Positions 1 to 10,939 of a DNA stretch of 64,000 nucleotides are shown here, piece by piece. The position numbers and the translations under genes are program-made. Positions within the stretch are counted from its first letter, which is position 1. Each line of letters begins with the position of its first letter. Source of the DNA: Heliocidaris tuberculata (taxonomy: Eukaryota; Echinodermata; Echinoidea; Camarodonta; Echinometridae); the NCBI GenBank assembly GCA_025618425.1, contig CM046845.1, forward strand, positions 32,552,277-32,616,276, written 5' to 3'. The notes beneath the pieces are model-generated. The model made no database searches. It was not told the DNA's origin and saw only the letters and a program-made list of their open reading frames with translations.

Positions 1-118
1 TGTTCTGTGTTTGAAAACAGTGACTAAAAGAGACAAATATATTATTTTAGAATTTGTTTTCTCTCAAAATTATTTTTTTCTCTGAATAAATGTTTTTGAT
101 TTCTCCTTCTCAATGCAG

Positions 119-708
119 GGGAAGATGGCATCGACATGCAACATTGTTGCCTAGCCTACATATCAGACCTCTTTCTTGCTAATATACCATACATGCCTAA
201 CAGAGATATACCCCTCGGTATGATGTGTTCATTGGATCATTCTATGTGGTTCCATGCACCATGTCGCATTGATGAATGGATGCTGTACGAGTGTGAAAGC
301 CCACAATCTGGTAAGTGAACCGAGAATTGAACCAATAACCTTGAACCCATGCAACCCCCAGTCAAGTGATCGAACCACTTGACTTTGGCACATTCACATG
401 GAGTCGTGGGTTCAGATAGAATCAGAATATAGTCCTATGTATACTCTAGATGGCAGTGAAATGGTTTATTTAACAATTTCATAATCAAGGAAAGATTATA
501 TAGTCTATGGACCTGACTGTGCAGTGAAAAAGGGTACTCAGAGACGGGTCGTATTTCCGGTTCTTGACAATGAATTAATGAGAACGCTCGCTTTTCATCT
601 TCATGTGCAGGTCATGGGCGCGGTATGTCCCTAGGTCGATTCTGGAGGCGTGATGGTGTCCTAGCAGTGACTGTAGCGCAGGAATCTCTCTTTAGACCCA
701 AGCTCTGA
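119..708 (+). CDS. ACOT8: Acyl-CoA thioesterase 8, last two coding exons (partial)
   Basis: Exons 119-310 and 611-708 join in phase 1 (GT donor at 311, AG acceptor at 609-610); the first exon follows an acceptor at 117-118 and the rest of the gene lies left of the window. The translation has the TesB/ACOT8 hot-dog signature SLDHSMWFHAP, then WMLYECESP, then RFWRRDGVLAVTVAQES, in the order and spacing of the C-terminal half of ACOT8. In TesB-type thioesterases the catalytic Asp, Thr/Ser and Gln lie in these segments; here they would be Asp of LDHSM, a Ser of ESPQS and Gln of VAQES. The enzyme hydrolyses acyl-CoAs in peroxisomes. The protein ends in PKL, a variant of the SKL-type peroxisomal targeting signal. 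The family is very secure from the motifs. Confidence 0.94.
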
Positions 709-3660
709 GGATTGCTCCATGTTTCTTGCCTCTTAACAACTCACAAGAAAGACCAGTTCAGCAGAGACCAGGTAGCTGCAAGACGAGAAATCCATCAAAT
801 CAGTCTACATCTGCACTCAAGTACAATATTTAGTACATTTTCTAGGGTCTGTGTATGCATTTTGAGGGTGAGTATACCATTGTAAATCATAGATTACAGT
901 AATGATAACTGTTTTATATAGGATTTTTCCTGCTACAGTATATTATCGATGAGTTGTAATGATAATCAGAGTCAAAGGTCTTTTGTTTGATATTTACAAT
1001 ACCTAGAGATATGGGGCATTGATCGACAGTACGAGCATCGATCGATCAATCTGATCCATGGCTCATGTCTAGTAATTTCATAATGCTTGCTAAATGATTG
1101 CAGTGGCAATTACACTTTTACTTCTGAGATTAACAGTCAGAAATAAGCAGTTAAGGTTGCAGCTGTAATTGAAAAGTTATATGTTGCCCTTGCACTGGAA
1201 TCATCCACACTTTATATTTAGTTATAGGTTTAAAAACTTTGTGGGAATTATTATTATTGTTAATGGAATATTTTCTGTATAAAAGTTTGTATTCATATTT
1301 CATGGACACTTAAAGCAGTATATCTGAAAAATATGTATCGTCTATCAAGGGCATTATCATCTAATGTTACTACGTACTCGAAAGCGGGTTGATGTAGCAT
1401 CACTTAATTCATTTACATAAATCTATTTGTTCTATTATTACTTGAATGTATATGATAGATCGTGATGTTGGGATTTATATTGAACTGAAATATTAGTATG
1501 CTGTAGTATTTTGAAAATTGATTTGAATGTACATAACATGTGTTGGATAACAACTCCTTTTCTGAAACCCCCTCAAATCTAATGCTATACATTTTGAATA
1601 TAAGACTGTACTAACAAGCGTAACAAAGATGTTTTCATGCATGCAAACCGCTAACATAAATTTCACTCATTGCAAACTATTCACCAGAAAAAAAAAATGA
1701 TTCTATTTTGTGTGCTTTCTTCCAACTTATAGATATCATGATGATATGCATCATTCCTGTTCTGTTTGGTATTATTTGTTGAAAGAAAGGTGTGTTAAGA
1801 TTTTATCAGACAAATTGCAAAACAAAGCTCAAACTTATGCAGGCAATTTTGGTTATGAGTAGGGGATTTTCTATACACACATTTCTTTCATGTTTATAAG
1901 AAGTCTGATGCATATTTAAAGAAGGTATTTATCTTTACAGCACTTTAGCGGTAACAAATGTTAGAAGTTCTAGCTCAAAGTAATTGTTACATGGAATTTA
2001 TTGAAGTTGATGTAAATAGCGAGGTGTGAAAACAAAAACTGTGGTGAGTATAAATTGCTCAGCAATGAGATTAGATTAGTGGCCATGGTTAAATAAATTG
2101 TTGATAGAAGTTTAAAGACAAAAAAAAGATGAACAAACACAAATACATGATGAAAGAAGATTTTGTTTGTAGAGAAATTACAAAAAGTTTTATGTATGAT
2201 CATGATATGTTCATGAAATGTATGACATTATGACTCGCAATATACCAAAGAAAAGGGAATTGTTTTGATTGATGTACCTGCCTGATGCTAAGGATGACCA
2301 GTGCCATAATTATATTGATTTAGGATCAATACTTCCAATCAGATATACATGTATATGTAACAAAACCATGTGTTGACAATTCCTTTCTAGGTAAATCATT
2401 TTTCCCTCCTTTTTCCCCCATTATTGTTTCTGCATATTATGGTTAAAACAAAGAGTGCATAATGATTATGTTTATGATAAAGAAATAAAATTATATGTAT
2501 TAGGTGGATAGAGCAAACACAGTCTCTTTATAGACAGAGTTATTGATTTCTGAAATAAAGTTGCATTGCCAGCTTAATGCCACACCTGGAAATGACTCTG
2601 TTAAAAATAAAATTGTGACAGTTTATCACTTCATATAAAGATATATATTGGCAAATTATCATGTATGTAAATGGATATTGATGAAAACGTTTGTTCCATA
2701 AATGTCAGTTGATATTAAAAGTAAGTTTTTATCTTGAAGTTACATGTTCAGAATGATTTGATACAATGAAAATTTATTCAAACCAAAGAATGTTAGCAGC
2801 TTTATATAAAATGTTTTAGACTTTCACTGCAGCTACTTCTTTTTATTTGGATTACAATATCATTGCATCCCAATGCTATTACCTTCACAGTTCAGACTAA
2901 TTTATATTTTGTGTAAATAGCACTTCTTGGATTAAATTTGATCATTATATCGTCTGTTAAGTTTTATCTTTTGATTATGTTACATAAAATGACAACCAAT
3001 AAATGCAAATTTGTTAAAATGATATGATTTTATTTTCATTGGCTCTTGATTTAATTCTGAGGAGATGAAATGAGTAATTTCTCTTGTTGGATTTCTATAT
3101 TTATTAGGTGAAGGGAAGAAAGGGACATCTCTTAAGAGAGAGTCTGCATGTAAGAGAGAAATGAAGATGGTGAGAGAAATGAAGATGGTTAGAGAAAGAG
3201 AAGGGATGATAAGCAATGAGAAAGTGAAATAGAGATGAGCGAGAAAGAGAGAGAGAGACTAGACAGAATAATTATTAAATTTTGCTGCAACACTTCCACT
3301 ATGTAACTATTTTTAAATCAACACACCATTATATACTTTTCTTCAATCTTATGTATACATGTACATGTCCCAAATACTGTATTTTCTTTGCATTTAGTAC
3401 ACGCTTTTATTCCTTTTGAGTATGTTTTTATTTACTTATTTGTCACTATTTTGCTTGGGTGTATGAAGAATTGACAATTTCTTGCAGAAATTTTTGACAA
3501 GTAATTAGCAATCTTTACTCACTATTGTTTATGGCATACCTTTGGACTACTCACAGAAGTATATCTCACAGGTATATCATTTTTCAAAACAATTGGTCTG
3601 CATTGTCTCTTATTAAGACAAAAAGAAAAAAAATCATCAGATTTTCTGCAATGTTCACCA
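709..3660. other. ACOT8 3' flank and intergenic DNA, no gene seen
   Basis: AT-rich sequence without a credible exon on either strand. The proximal part should be ACOT8 3' UTR; AATAAA-type signals occur, for example at 2484-2489, but I cannot choose the one used. A short GA-rich microsatellite lies near 3240-3260. The rest shows no clear repeat structure. Confidence 0.5.
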
Positions 3661-5498
3661 TCAGTCCGATCGTGTTGCTTCTTCATAGGAGGGAGGAGGT
3701 GGCACGTCAGGATCTTGCGGATCTTGCGATGGGTAATGTGGGAATTCTTGTTGGGATGACGAATCTGGCATCTGGTAAGCAGGGGAGGGTGCAAACCCCG
3801 CTGGTGGAGGGGCTGATGGAGGCACTGATGGGGGCGCAGATACACCCCATTCCGGATACGTTGGGAGGTTCCCCTCTTCTCCGGCTGTCGTCAGAAACTC
3901 CTCTTGCGTTGTGGCCATAGATAGATGCCCCTGTAGGTTCTGAGATGGGGGTAGTGTTACATAGGTGGTGTTTTTTAAGTTCCCAACATTGAATGCAGCG
4001 GTGGGGTGGATCACCGGACTCGCAGGGTAAGGTTGGTTACCTGTTTCAGTAGTAGGCATAATCTCGTTGGATTGTTCTAAGCTTGAGGTAAGAGTCGTTG
4101 TCGTCGTCTGGGAAGCTCCCGAGCGATGTTGTTCACGTACTTTTTTGTAACAAACGAAAGCCGTGAAACCGCCAAACATCACCATAGCAAGCGGCCATAA
4201 ATATGTAGATTCAAATGCATTGCTTTCTGAAACTGAAATGTTAAACAAATGATACATTACGCCGATAAATGTGATTGTTATGAATTGTTAAAAAAAAATA
4301 TAGTAATTATACCGTAATATAATTTCAAGATTGAGATATTTGAGTAAATTCATTTCTTTTTCATTTTTCAAAGTATATAACAAACTATTGTGTAATTAAC
4401 AATACAGAAAATAATTCACAACGAAACCAAGTGCAGAAACATTTTCAATCATTACAAGCAAAATAAAGAGCATTAACGTTTGAGTTGTAAGAAAAAAAAT
4501 GACAACAGTGCAGACTACATTAAAATAATAATATGAAAAATGCGAATAAAAATAGAGACCAGTAGAAGCACTTGTCCCTTGCAAACGGTAAATTATAATT
4601 CTCATGTAATACTTAAAATAGCATCATACTCGCAAGAGTGGGGCTGGCTTTTGTGCCTTTGCCGTTTGAAAAGTTACAGCAAATATGGGCCGACCACATC
4701 CCCCCTTCTGAACAGTAGTATGCATTAAATGACGAATTTCTTTTATCTCTATTTCTTCCGACAATATCAATAAAATACAAGATACACTTCAATATTATTC
4801 GCTCGATTTGATAATCTTATTATGCTGCTTCCCTATCGAACAACAATAACTCATCTTCTTCTTCTTCTTCTTCTTCTTCTTCTTCTTCTTCTTCTTCTTC
4901 TTCTTCTTCTTCTTCTTCTTCTTCTTCTTCTTCTTCTTCTTCTTCTTCTTCTTCTTCTTCTTCTTCTTCTTCTTCTTCTTCTTCTTCTTCTTCTTCTTCT
5001 TCTTCTTCTTCTTCTTCTTCTTCTTCTTCTTCTTCTTCTTCTTCTTCTTCTTCTTCTTCTTCTTCTTCTTCTTCTTCTTCTTCTTCTTCTTCTTCTTCTT
5101 CTTCTTCTTCTTCATCTTATATATATATATATTTTGTAAGAAATGTTCCTCGAACACAACGCTGGTGGTCACTCATAGTTGTTTTAGTGGAAGGTATAAT
5201 GAAAGAAATGTCACTATGAGACGGTCGTAGCTTTTATTGTCCTCCTTTAATAACAGACATAACAATAACAACAATGCTAATAATAATAATCATTATAATA
5301 ATAAACAACATAATTAATATTATTATAATTATATTGATTAGTACTTAACCATTGTAAGAAATTGAAATGTATATTCCGATGTAAATGTCAGCCATCATTT
5401 TGTGTTTCTATACAGTCCTGATGAAGATCGTTGATCGAAAGCTTGACAAATAAAGGAGGACAATAAAAGCTACGACCGTCTCATAGTGACATTTCTTT

Positions 5499-5565
<67 letters not shown>

Positions 5566-7010
5566 CTGACCGTCACCTGTATGACTATGACATGTGACGC
5601 CTGCAGCTATACCACTGGGACAATAACCTTTTCCAGAAAAACTGCACCATTTCAGTTGAGATTCGTGACCACCACAACGGAATCCATCTAACCAATTCTT
5701 TCCTCGACTTACATTAATGTAAATGTAATCCTGGAAAGAAAAGGAATAAAGCGAATAATAAAAAAAGACAAAAATAAATGGAAAGGAAAGTGTATGCACC
5801 GGAGGAAATGATATTATAAATGAAAGATGATGTTTTCTATTGTAAGAAATTGCTATGATCATAACGATGGGCGACATGGAAGGGCGTTATCAACGCTATG
5901 TTGCTCGCTCCAGTATTAATAGGCATGCAGTACAATGAATTTTATACGTTAGTCAAGAAAGGAAAGGGAGAGTTTGCAGGCATATGGCGACGGTATTCCA
6001 GATCCAGACTATACGCAAAAATTGGAACACAATTTATAGATCCCAAAGGCATTATTATGTGTTATTACGTTATAATCAATTTCCACATTTTCACGTTTCC
6101 ATGAATAAAAATTTGAGTAAACCTCCTTCAAGTAATTCCAATCGGATAGTAACTTCTGTTTGTACATCGGGTGAAGGAAACTGATAATACTTGAGATGAA
6201 ATGATTCATTATTGAAACTATATTATGAACATTTCGGTCAATATAATAGGTCAGTTTAAGGCATGCTATTTGTATTATATACGTAGCAACCCCGGAAATT
6301 CATCATGTTAAACACCACATATACAATCATGTCATTTTTTAAAACTCACTGGAAGGGAATCTGAATCAGCATAGGGGTGGGGGAAGCCTAATTGTTGACA
6401 GGCAACCTTAGCCTCATCTAATGTCCATGATTCGGAACAAATCGGCCACCAACGGCCTTCCTGGTACATAAAGACAGCTCCTTCAGCTGAATTCATTCCA
6501 TACATCAGACGAATCTCCATATCTAGGAAAAAATGGATTTGACAAATTCAAAATTATTTTGTAATGGAATATTGCACTCATACCTCTCTCTCCCTCTCTC
6601 TCTCTCTCTCACTTTCTCTCTCTTCAAGTTCTTTTTCTTTCTCTCCCTTTCTCTCCCTTTTTGTCTTTCTCCTCCTCCCCTCCCGGCCCTAATCTATATT
6701 TTTCTCATTTCTCCCTAGCCCGCAGACATTCGTGTGTTGTTTTTTTTCAGGCACGGGTTGTGTCAAACCTACTCCACACTTTACTTAAAATGGACCTTTA
6801 ATATATTGTACACTCTTAAAATGAATCATTTTCAGACAACAATGAAAAGAAGAAGACTCATTTTGAAGAAAAAAAAAAAAACCTTTAATAACGGTAGTAA
6901 TCTTGCGTTTCCCGGTCATACTTACATTTTTCTGCTTGCACTCTGATTACAGCTGTGATTGTGAGAATAAATGACAAAATGAAGAAATCCATTTTAAACT
7001 TAGATTCCAT
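3661..7010 (-). CDS. Single-SRCR type I membrane protein with PPxY cytoplasmic tail
   Basis: Four coding exons on the minus strand: 7010-6926, 6522-6350, 5730-5577 and 4232-3661, with GT/AG borders and matching phases (1, 0, 1), giving 327 aa. Exon 1 encodes a hydrophobic signal peptide (about residues 1-26, ending VQA). Exons 2 and 3 encode one scavenger receptor cysteine-rich domain (about 30-137): it opens IRLMYG, has DEAKVACQQLGF, and contains six cysteines as in group A SRCR domains. Exon 4 gives a transmembrane helix (about 148-166), a basic stop-transfer, then a Ser/Thr- and Pro-rich tail with PPSY at 317-320, a WW-domain ligand type. This predicts a surface receptor or adaptor; ligand unknown. 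SRCR genes are greatly expanded in sea urchins. I know no close named orthologue, so no symbol. The start codon precedes the signal peptide; Met7 is an alternative. Confidence 0.86.
4855..5113. repeat. (TTC)n microsatellite, about 86 units
   Basis: A nearly perfect TTC run of about 259 bp inside the last intron of the SRCR gene, followed by a short TA run. On the transcribed (minus) strand it reads as GAA/AAG repeats. The long Lys- or Leu-only open frames across it are artefacts of the repeat. Confidence 0.98.
5199..5501. mobile_element. Inverted-repeat element with perfect 51-bp arms
   Basis: Arms 5199-5249 and 5451-5501 are exact reverse complements over 51 bp (starting ATGAAAGAAATG), separated by about 200 bp of AT-rich DNA. 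It lies in the last intron of the SRCR gene between the TTC and TA microsatellites. No ORF is present, so it is non-autonomous. Near-identical arms indicate recent insertion or gene conversion. The class is not clear from the ends. Confidence 0.85.
5418..5440 (+). ncRNA. Hammerhead-like core: CTGATGA, small stem, GAAA
   Basis: CTGATGA (5418-5424) is followed by GATC-GTT-GATC, which can fold as stem II, then GAAA (5437-5440). GCTT at 5441-5444 could pair with AAGC at 5467-5470 as stem III, followed by T and A as at a cleavage site. A convincing stem I is not seen, so activity is doubtful; this is a motif-level call only. Confidence 0.25.
5504..5561. repeat. (TA)n microsatellite
   Basis: About 29 TA units directly downstream of the right arm of the inverted-repeat element and just past the exon 3 donor of the SRCR gene. 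Confidence 0.97.
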
Positions 7011-7244
7011 GGTTCTTAAATTTCGTTTCTCAAGTTCATTTTAATTCCTCCATGTGATGTGACAGCGACCAAATGCCTAGAAAGCCTGGCATTCACATGG
7101 CCTGGAAGACCTGGAAGACTCATAAAATGTAGTCCTTAGTCTAATCTTTTCCCTCTTCTTCTCGTTATTCACTGCAATACATCAATGCAATATAATGATC
7201 ATCATTTGCCGCGGTGTTGTTGGTTTTTGCCCTTGCTCTAACTG

Positions 7245-8027
7245 TTGTGCGCATCATTTTACATACGCGAAGAAGCGCATTGGCCCCGGCCAGTATATTC
7301 ATATAATATTCATTTTCAAAACTGGCATTCCATGGTCAATGACAATTCTCATTGTATAAATTATAGGATTTTTAAAACAACGCCTGAGTTAGAGATTTAT
7401 CTGAAAAAGCTATCTCTGTCACAGAGAATTACTTTAGCGAAGTTTAGATGTGGGAATTATCGATTGCCTATCGTAACTTGTAGGTATTCTAACATTGAAA
7501 TAAATAAATAACATTCAAGGAGTTTAGTGTTACTAATTGATGCATATTTTTCGTAAAATCCTACGACAAAATTGACAGGTTATTTTTTGTACCCAGACGT
7601 TGTAATTCCGGACAGGTTGTTAATCCGGACAGGTCATTTTTAAACAGTAAATCGAACAACTTTTCATGCAAATTGTCACAAATCTTTCACAGGATAGGTT
7701 GAAAATCATGTGAATTGCAAATATTCACTGGTTTTAGTGTTACTTGATGCATGTTTTTCGTAAAATCTGACGGCATAATTGACAGGCTAATTTTTGTTTA
7801 GTGTCTGGAAATGCAACCCCCCACCCTATGTACTAAGGGCACCCTCGCCCCAAGCTTTTGCTTTTAGAGGTGTGTCCTCCAACTATGTATGTATACCACA
7901 TTAATGTATATTTTGTCATATTTTTTGTTAAAAATACATGTGCATTATTTTTGCTAATTTATTACTTTGTATATTGAAAAATTGGAAATAAATGTCTTTA
8001 AATTGAATTGAAATTAAGTGTCCGGAC
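7245..8027 (+). mobile_element. Degraded non-LTR retrotransposon 3' end
   Basis: The frame at 7245-7511 carries a motif typical of the extreme C-terminus of LINE reverse transcriptases: YRIFKTTPELEIYLKKL followed by TLAKFRCGNYRLPI. From about 7880 to 8027 the sequence has the usual LINE 3' end style, a T-rich stretch ending GGAAATAAATG then TTGAATTGAA. Between them lies an imperfect direct repeat of about 65 bp (7522-7590 and 7731-7798). It is truncated and not functional. The clade cannot be set from so short a piece. Confidence 0.6.
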
Positions 8028-8029
8028 AC

Positions 8030-9400
8030 ACAACCCCCATCATATATGTCCTTTGTGTAATGAAGGAAAAATAGGCGAAGAATTTATATCTTTTTGAATG
8101 TCAAGATTTAATGATGTGAGAAAGCTATATTCAAATAGGTTTTATATACAATGAAAAGCCTTATTAAAGATGCATAATCTATTTAATTCAACTAGCACCA
8201 ACGAGTTGGTTAGGTTAGCAAAGTTTTGTAAGAAAATTATGCTTCGTTTTTTAAGCAGTTTGTAGTAGCAGATGTAAATATCGAATGATATATATTCGTT
8301 TTGATTATTCTTTTTTTTTAATTAGTGTTGTTGTGGGTTTTTTTTATAATAATATAATTCATGCTTGAAGTTAGTTTTTATATTTCTTTAAAGTTAGGAT
8401 GTGCCTTTTTAAAGTCAGTTTTTCTTTTATTTAAATCAACGTCAAAATACCGCAAGAAGTTCCTCTTTTTTCCTTTTTAAAAATTATTCCTCTTTTTTTT
8501 AAATTTCTAATTCACTTCAATAACAAAATCATATGTAAACTTTTTTGTAATTTACAATATCATTCAATTTTGATTTGCCTATTTCTCAATTTTGTATTCT
8601 TTTTTAATATCAGCAAAACTATTTTGTTTCAACATATACTATTTCTTTGATTTCTAATGTATACATGTTATATGTAACTTGCTTGATTTTCTTCAATGCC
8701 CGAATATGGTTTACATTAGGAAATAAAAGGTCCATTGTCATTGTCAGTCAGACGCACTTTGGTGTAAATTGCATGAATGGTGACGTAAGCAAATAAAAAA
8801 GGGGAATCCCTCTCCCTCTCTCTTAAAACAACAACAACCAACTTTGCATGTTGCGGTCGCTTTGAGCGTAAGAGGTGGGGGAGGCTGAGAGCTGCAGCCA
8901 CTAGCGTACCCAAGGGGGGGGGGGGGGCAGGGGGCAGAGTGCCCCCTGACAACTTTTGACAGAAAAAAAAAGTTGTTTTGTCAGAGAATTCTGGACCCCA
9001 TAAAATGTGACACCCCCTCCCCACGGATCGACTTTTGAAGGACTGGCGAGACGAAAAAAAATATGGACCTACCTTTTCGAACTTCTTAAATTTTTAAAAA
9101 TTTTATTTATTTATTTTTTGTTTTAGCTTGCTTGCTTGACAGAGAATCATGGAGCAAAACCTGATAACACCCCCCCCCCCCCCCCCCCCCACTGAGCAAT
9201 TTTTCGAGGGGCTGGAGAAAAAAAAAATGTCGACACCTTTCAGCATGTTCAAGGCATAAAATGCTTTGAATTTGACGGAAGTTGGACTCAGATTTATCAT
9301 CATTGTACTGGTATTACTTTATATGCATGTAAATTGTACTATTTGAACAAATGTTGAATGTTGCAAAATCAATGGAAGAAAATTAATGTTAATAATTTGA
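8030..9400. repeat. Intergenic repeat-rich DNA with poly-G/poly-C tracts
   Basis: No gene is visible. At 8890-8960 CTAGCGTACCCAAGG leads into a G run and then a GCCCCCTGACA segment; a long C run lies at 9171-9190. The same arrangement recurs near 26050, suggesting one dispersed family with G-tracts. The ends of this copy are not clear. Confidence 0.6.
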
Positions 9401-9627
9401 ATTTGATTAATTAACACAGTAGGTGTGTTTTCCAATGTGTTCGTTGAACCCCTAAATGATTCGTCACCAAAAGTGCCGCTAATGATATTCGGCATTTCAT
9501 GACTGCGTCATTTTTAGTCAGATTGCATCATGCAATATTTTCTGAACGTGTACACGTCAACTTTTGTGGTATGTCGCCATCTAGAGGCTTCTTCACAACT
9601 AGTCATTCATTCAATCATTCATTCAAC

Positions 9628-10506
9628 ATGGCTTCACACGCGACGATTGTTGCTAGCTCTAGCAACGTAAGCAAACGAAAAATTGTTGGCAAATCAAATG
9701 GTAATTCTCAAGAAAAGATTGAGAAATCTGAGGAAAAGGACAGGAGTGTAAAGAGCTGTATGGATGCACAAACTGTTGCGTTTGCACTGTCAATAATCAT
9801 CTTAGTGGGTTCTATTCTTCGAGAAAATGAAATGGTTCCCGACTCGTTCTTCTCCAACAAGCACAACCTGTTAAACCAAAAGTTTGTGAAGTGGTCTTGG
9901 GGATGGACACTTTGTTTTATGACGCCTTTTCTGTTGTTGCTATCTTGGGCAAGACATCCAGGACAATTATCCCGGCCACTTCGAGCCATTCTCCGTCTTG
10001 TAGCGCTCACCGGAGCCTGGTATTTCTGGGTCGAAATCGTCATGAACACGGTGCATGAACAGACTGGGAAATGCAGCATCGAGGCACACTCCAGCGGAGG
10101 TTCACGAGTTTGTCGCCGGGGCGGTGGTCGGTGGGACGGCTATGACATCTCCGGTCACTCGTTTCTGCTGGTGCTCATCATCCTCACAACTCAGGAAGAA
10201 GTGGCTCCATTTTGGCAGCTCTACGAATCATCCGGCGTGAAGTTGACTTTTCCGAGCAGTGCCAGTGGACAAGGGATGAAGAGAATTCCTGTATTCAGCT
10301 TCCTTCTTGAAATTCTCCTTTATGTTTTTGCAATAATTATATATCTGATGCAATCTCTGAGTTTTTTGATGGTTATAGCAACCAGTCTGTACTTTCATAC
10401 AATAAGTCATAAAATCATTGGAACAGCCTTAGCTATTGTTACTTGGTATCTCACGTATAGATTTTTGTTTAATTCAAATAGATTTTTTAGTTTACAACTT
10501 TTCTGA
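9628..10506 (+). CDS. FITM2: Fat storage-inducing transmembrane protein 2 (FIT family)
   Basis: A single open frame of 292 aa. FIT proteins are ER membrane proteins that act as acyl-CoA diphosphatases and support lipid-droplet budding. The family signature GYDISGHSFLL is present with the conserved His at residue 177, and the second conserved His is in YFHT at residue 257, followed by IIGTALAIVTWYLTY. Upstream motifs HPGQLSRPLR and LTGAWYFWVE also fit. Several hydrophobic helices agree with a six-helix FIT topology. I chose the ATG at 9628 (context CAACATGG); in-frame ATGs at 9499 and 9571 would add 43 or 19 residues not typical of the family. No intron interrupts the coding region, whereas vertebrate FITM2, as I recall, has two coding exons. 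FITM2 is preferred to FITM1 because FITM1 is largely a vertebrate muscle paralogue. Confidence 0.92.
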   Translation: MASHATIVASSSNVSKRKIVGKSNGNSQEKIEKSEEKDRSVKSCMDAQTVAFALSIIILVGSILRENEMVPDSFFSNKHNLLNQKFVKWSWGWTLCFMTPFLLLLSWARHPGQLSRPLRAILRLVALTGAWYFWVEIVMNTVHEQTGKCSIEAHSSGGSRVCRRGGGRWDGYDISGHSFLLVLIILTTQEEVAPFWQLYESSGVKLTFPSSASGQGMKRIPVFSFLLEILLYVFAIIIYLMQSLSFLMVIATSLYFHTISHKIIGTALAIVTWYLTYRFLFNSNRFFSLQLF

Positions 10507-10933
10507 AAGATCGCAAATTAATTGTGTGATTGATGTGATGTTCAGAGATGTGTTACCATTGAGAAAGAAATTGCTTTTATTTCAAATGTAAGGTGGTGAA
10601 TATCCACATATTTTTGAAAGAAATTCAACTTGAATACTTGACACTAGTTGACAGCTTTGCAATTTACTTCATCCTTAGACCCATTGTTGATTTATTCATA
10701 TTAAAAAATAAAAATGTAATCAGCCATGTATGAAGATTTTTTTAATTTCAAATTTGTAGGTGTTTTTTATAGTTGCAAAAATATATAGGAAAAGGTCAGT
10801 CTCATGTATCTGTCACTTTTTGTCAGAGAGTGATGAGTAACATGAAAAATTTAGTAGCCATTGTCCATTTGTATATATAATGAAAGACAATGGCAAGATC
10901 AGGAATTGTTCCCAAGTTTTTTGTTATGTTGTA

Positions 10934-10939
10934 AATAAA
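10934..10939 (+). terminator. Candidate FITM2 polyadenylation signal
   Basis: AATAAA lies about 430 bp after the FITM2 stop. Another AATAAA-like string occurs near 10706. Choice between them is not possible from sequence alone. Confidence 0.4.

Noticed and set aside
4795..5172. Long poly-Lys and poly-Leu open frames
   Set aside because: They are translations of the TTC microsatellite and have no protein character.
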